Assembly: GCA_045811525.1 (NCBI GenBank)
Contig: JBJMTV010000036.1
Coordinates: forward strand, 62,001-126,000
From: VAZQ01 sp045811525
GTDB lineage: Bacteria; Pseudomonadota; Alphaproteobacteria; Rhizobiales; Xanthobacteraceae
DNA length: 64,000 nucleotides
Reading direction: 5' to 3'
Shown here in pieces: positions 61,589 through 64,000 of this stretch. Under the pieces are notes generated by a model, which was given only the letters and a program-made list of their open reading frames with translations, made no database searches and had not been told where the DNA came from. Numbering within the stretch: the stretch's first letter is position 1; each line of letters opens with the position of its first letter. The position numbers were made by a program, and so were the translations under genes.

Positions 61589-61873
61589 TCATGGGGCTCT
61601 CGCAGTCTCGTACGGTCCCCGCTTTTCCCGCAGCTTGAAATAGAGAATGCCGCAGAGGAGAGCCAAGCTGACGCCGTTTGCAACAATGATCACCATGTCT
61701 CTTTGCAAAAAGCCGTACACGACCCAGAGCGTGATCCCGGCGGCAAGCGTCAAGAACATCTTCAATGAGAGATCGCCGGCTGAGCCGGTGACCCAGCACT
61801 TCTTGAGCTGCGGATAGTAGGAGATGGTGGTGCAGAACGCTGCCACCGTGCCGACAAGAGTTGTTACATCCAT
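61589..61873 (-). CDS. SemiSWEET-type sugar transporter
   Basis: A 94-residue protein with three transmembrane helices and the PQ-loop motif (CTTISYYPQLKKCWVTGSAGDLS), matching bacterial SemiSWEETs that work as homodimers moving sugars. ATG 61873 (MDVTTLVGTVAAF) is chosen; the upstream Arg-rich extension is not family-like. Confidence 0.88.
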   Translation of the reverse strand: MDVTTLVGTVAAFCTTISYYPQLKKCWVTGSAGDLSLKMFLTLAAGITLWVVYGFLQRDMVIIVANGVSLALLCGILYFKLREKRGPYETARAP

Positions 61874-62021
61874 CACAGGCCTACGGCTTGCGCCGCCACG
61901 CCGCACATTTCTGACCTAGACGGGACCCCTCCGAACCAGTCTGGCCAGAGAACCTTCCTCATTCCATGCAACCGGCACTATCCGTTCGCCGGCGAACCGC
62001 GGAGCCCGAGGAAGCGATCTG

Positions 62022-62186
62022 TCAGGGGCCGCTGATCCCGCCCTGCTTCTCTGGCTCCAGCGGACTGCTCTGCGGCTCGCCCGCGCCCCCCGTTGACTTT
62101 TTCTGTGCATTCTTGTCGGGGTTGATCTTGTCGCCGTGCGGCTTCCTGGGCTCCTGCATCGGCTTAGGCTCGTTCTGGTTGGCCAT
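62022..62186 (-). CDS. 54-aa hydrophilic disordered micro-protein
   Basis: ATG 62186 is preceded by AAAGGAGGTCACC, a perfect ribosome site. The product (MANQNEPKPMQEPRKPHGDK ... ending GGISGP) is rich in Pro, Lys, Glu, Gln and Gly, with no aromatic residue or hydrophobic run, so it is probably unstructured. It lies between SemiSWEET and cupin genes on the same strand. No family recognised. Confidence 0.65.
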   Translation of the reverse strand: MANQNEPKPMQEPRKPHGDKINPDKNAQKKSTGGAGEPQSSPLEPEKQGGISGP

Positions 62187-62275
62187 GGTGACCTCCTTTC
62201 CACGGCAACGGCCCGGCGCGGCACCGGTTCCTTCGGCTTGCTCGCGGCACGCCGGGACGAGTGCCTATCGCTCCA

Positions 62276-62746
62276 TCAATGCGGCGGCGGAGCCGGCACA
62301 CTGGCTGCGAGGCCTTCGGCTCCGATGACGACGACCAGGAGTCGGGCCGGACCCTCCCCGGTCGACGAGCCGTCATGCGGCTGCTCCACGGCCTCGATGA
62401 AGGCATCGCCCGCTCGGTAGATCCGCTTGCCCTTCGGGCCATAGTCGACCGTGAGCTCGCCTTCGAGAACGTAGGCAGCGAGCGGCACGGGATGGGTATG
62501 CCAGCCGGTCTGCTGACCTGGCGTGAGCACAATCTCGAGCATGGTCACATGGGCCGGCGATCCGGAAGGGTAACGGATCGGCTCTCCGAGAACTGTACTA
62601 CCGCTTGAGACGAGCGGCCGCATGGACAGATGCCGCTCCGCGTCCAGCAAGGGTCGCGCGTCCTGGGCAAAAACGGCGCCAGCGGCTCCGAGCAGCGCAA
62701 GGAGCAGCGCGGAAACGTGAATTTGAGCGCGAGCAAGCGCAAGCAT
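62276..62746 (-). CDS. Exported cupin-domain protein
   Basis: A 156-residue protein with a signal peptide (IHVSALLLALLGAAGAVFAQ) and a single cupin domain: GQQTGWHTHPVPLAAYVLEGELTVDY (metal-binding His pair) and AGDAFIEAVEQPHDG. Function is unknown; it may bind a metal or a small ligand in the periplasm. Confidence 0.88.
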   Translation of the reverse strand: MLALARAQIHVSALLLALLGAAGAVFAQDARPLLDAERHLSMRPLVSSGSTVLGEPIRYPSGSPAHVTMLEIVLTPGQQTGWHTHPVPLAAYVLEGELTVDYGPKGKRIYRAGDAFIEAVEQPHDGSSTGEGPARLLVVVIGAEGLAASVPAPPPH

Positions 62747-62972
62747 GGCGGCTGGAGCTCCTACGAAGATTACTGATCAGTCGTGCGCACGACGGCGCGC
62801 GCGGGCGCCGAGTTGGAAAGACACGCATTCATCCCCATGAGGCATGGCCACTTTCGCTGACAATTGAGCCGGCACAGTTGCGGCTTTGTTAACTGAACCC
62901 CTTGCGCGTGGGCCATCCGCTTCAGCTTGTCTTCACGCCTGCCAGTTATAACTGCGCCCCGGATCAATCCGG

Positions 62973-64000
62973 ATGCGACATGCCATGCAAATGCACGAAT
63001 ACTACCGCCGTCTGCGCCATGCGCTGCGTGCTTTCCGAGCATCGCCTGACGGCAACGTCGTACTCACCTTCGCCGTCGCATTGATCCCGCTCATCGGCTT
63101 CGTCGGCGCAGCAGTTGATTACAGCCGTGGCAACTCCGACAAGGCCGCCTTGCAAGCAGCTCTCGATGCCACCGCGCTCATCCTGTCGAAAAATGCAGGG
63201 TCGCTGACGCAGTCACAAATGACGCAGCAGGCGACCAACGATTTCAACGCCCTGTTCACCCGCACCGACGTGAGCGGGCTCACCCTGACGCCAACATACA
63301 CCACATCGGGAGGGTCACAGCTCCTCTTGACCGCCACGGGAACGGTCCCCACGACGTTCATGAAAGTCATGGGCGTTTCAACAATGACCATCAGTACGTC
63401 ATCCACGGTGCGCTGGGGCAATTCACGGCTTCGGGTCGCTCTCGTGCTCGATAACACCGGCTCAATGGCGAGCTCCGGCAAGATGACGGCACTGAAATCC
63501 GCTGCAAAGAATTTGTTGACCCAGCTGAAGAACGCGGCGACGCAGAACGGTGATGTCTACGTCTCCATCATTCCGTTCAGCAAGGACGTCAACGCCGATC
63601 CGGTCAACTATAACCAAACCTGGGTCAAGTGGTCGGGTGCGACCGACACCTGGGACGAGAACAACGGAACCTGCACGAGCTACTCGGGACACAGTACCCC
63701 GCAGACCAAGAGCGCCTGTCTAAACAAGAACGGCCACTGGACCGCCGACAACCACAACACCTGGAACGGCTGCGTCACGGATCGCGATCAGAGCTACGAT
63801 ACGACCAACACCGCCCCTGTGACCGGCACTCCTGCAACGCTCTTTCCAGCCGAGCAGTACGCCTCTTGCCCGGTCCCGCTCATGGGGCTGTCCTATGACT
63901 GGACCGCCTTGAGCAACAAAATCGACGCCATGCAGCCAAACGGCAACACAAACCAGGCCATTGGACTCCAATGGGGCTTCCAATCGCTCACAAGTGCACC
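62973..64000 (+). CDS. Tad-type pilus-associated protein with von Willebrand A domain, 3' truncated by window edge
   Basis: Open to the end of the window. After a short cytoplasmic N-terminus comes a TadE/TadG-like transmembrane helix (NVVLTFAVALIPLIGFVGAAVDYSRG), then an extracellular VWA domain with a MIDAS-like motif (LRVALVLDNTGSMASSGKM) and a Cys-containing insert (CTSYSG ... ACLNKNG ... NGCVTDRD). Such proteins belong with tight-adherence or surface pilus systems. ATG 62973 is the first of three close starts (62985, 62991). Confidence 0.85.
   Translation, partial: MRHAMQMHEYYRRLRHALRAFRASPDGNVVLTFAVALIPLIGFVGAAVDYSRGNSDKAALQAALDATALILSKNAGSLTQSQMTQQATNDFNALFTRTDVSGLTLTPTYTTSGGSQLLLTATGTVPTTFMKVMGVSTMTISTSSTVRWGNSRLRVALVLDNTGSMASSGKMTALKSAAKNLLTQLKNAATQNGDVYVSIIPFSKDVNADPVNYNQTWVKWSGATDTWDENNGTCTSYSGHSTPQTKSACLNKNGHWTADNHNTWNGCVTDRDQSYDTTNTAPVTGTPATLFPAEQYASCPVPLMGLSYDWTALSNKIDAMQPNGNTNQAIGLQWGFQSLTSA

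Overview
The window looks like a chromosomal segment of an alphaproteobacterium of the order Hyphomicrobiales (Rhizobiales), nearest in style to Bradyrhizobiaceae/Xanthobacteraceae. Support: high GC with NTG starts and frequent 1-4 bp start/stop overlaps; a hopanoid (hpn) locus; many PF04392 and Bug/TctC-type substrate-binding proteins; phasins; a tRNA-His with an A73 discriminator; and short intergenic palindromes of the kind scattered through Bradyrhizobium-like genomes. No species can be named from the sequence alone.

Layout. 1-6.6 kb: 3' part of carB, greA, a luciferase-like monooxygenase, trxB and a LysR regulator. 6.6-7.7 kb: mostly non-coding, with three intrinsic terminators, a 37-bp duplicated segment, a candidate structured RNA and a 70-aa histidine-rich protein. 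7.7-9.5 kb: periplasmic PQQ-type sugar dehydrogenase plus dihaem cytochrome c. 9.5-14.4 kb: a decayed PF04392 binding-protein gene, its intact paralogue, and a NitT/TauT-type ABC importer with no obvious binding protein. 14.4-15.4 kb: an AT-rich methyltransferase gene lying inside a split palindromic repeat. 15.4-18.6 kb: class II aldolase, Rieske dioxygenase alpha and beta subunits and ferredoxin (aromatic ring oxidation).

18.7-30.3 kb is a hopanoid locus: hpnN (transport), hpnH (adenosylhopane synthase), shc, hpnE-hpnD-hpnC-hpnB (squalene formation from FPP, plus a glycosyltransferase) and a divergent FPP/GGPP-type synthase. Together these run from prenyl diphosphate to squalene to hopene to extended hopanoid to outer-membrane delivery. 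The hpnE-D-C-B/prenyl synthase block is bracketed by two direct ~166-bp copies of a compound palindromic repeat; a third, reverse-oriented copy is the one split by the methyltransferase segment. hpnG is absent from its usual place.

30.4-39.7 kb: tRNA-His, two phasins, a histidine-kinase-like protein with a degenerate ATPase domain, a DUF1194 protein, 3-oxoacid CoA-transferase A/B, an AsmA-like protein, and a thiolase-like/DUF35 pair lacking the usual catalytic and zinc cysteines. 39.8-48.2 kb: PotGHI-like polyamine-type ABC importer (no binding protein seen), glpK, a stand-alone receiver protein, glpD and malonyl-CoA decarboxylase. 48.3-60.1 kb: a catabolic-looking set (class III CoA-transferase, MDR oxidoreductase, two Bug-type binding proteins, NHL beta-propeller, HupE/UreJ-like membrane protein, ThDP enzyme, MetE-C-like methyltransferase, DUF3597, cyclase-family hydrolase). 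60.1-64 kb: small membrane proteins, EcsC-like protein, SemiSWEET, a 54-aa disordered micro-protein, a cupin and the 5' part of a Tad-type von Willebrand protein.

The observations most worth follow-up are the compound palindromes that bracket hpn genes and flank a transferred methyltransferase, the terminator-flanked candidate RNA before the histidine-rich gene, and two short genes (29 and 54 codons) with strong ribosome binding sites.
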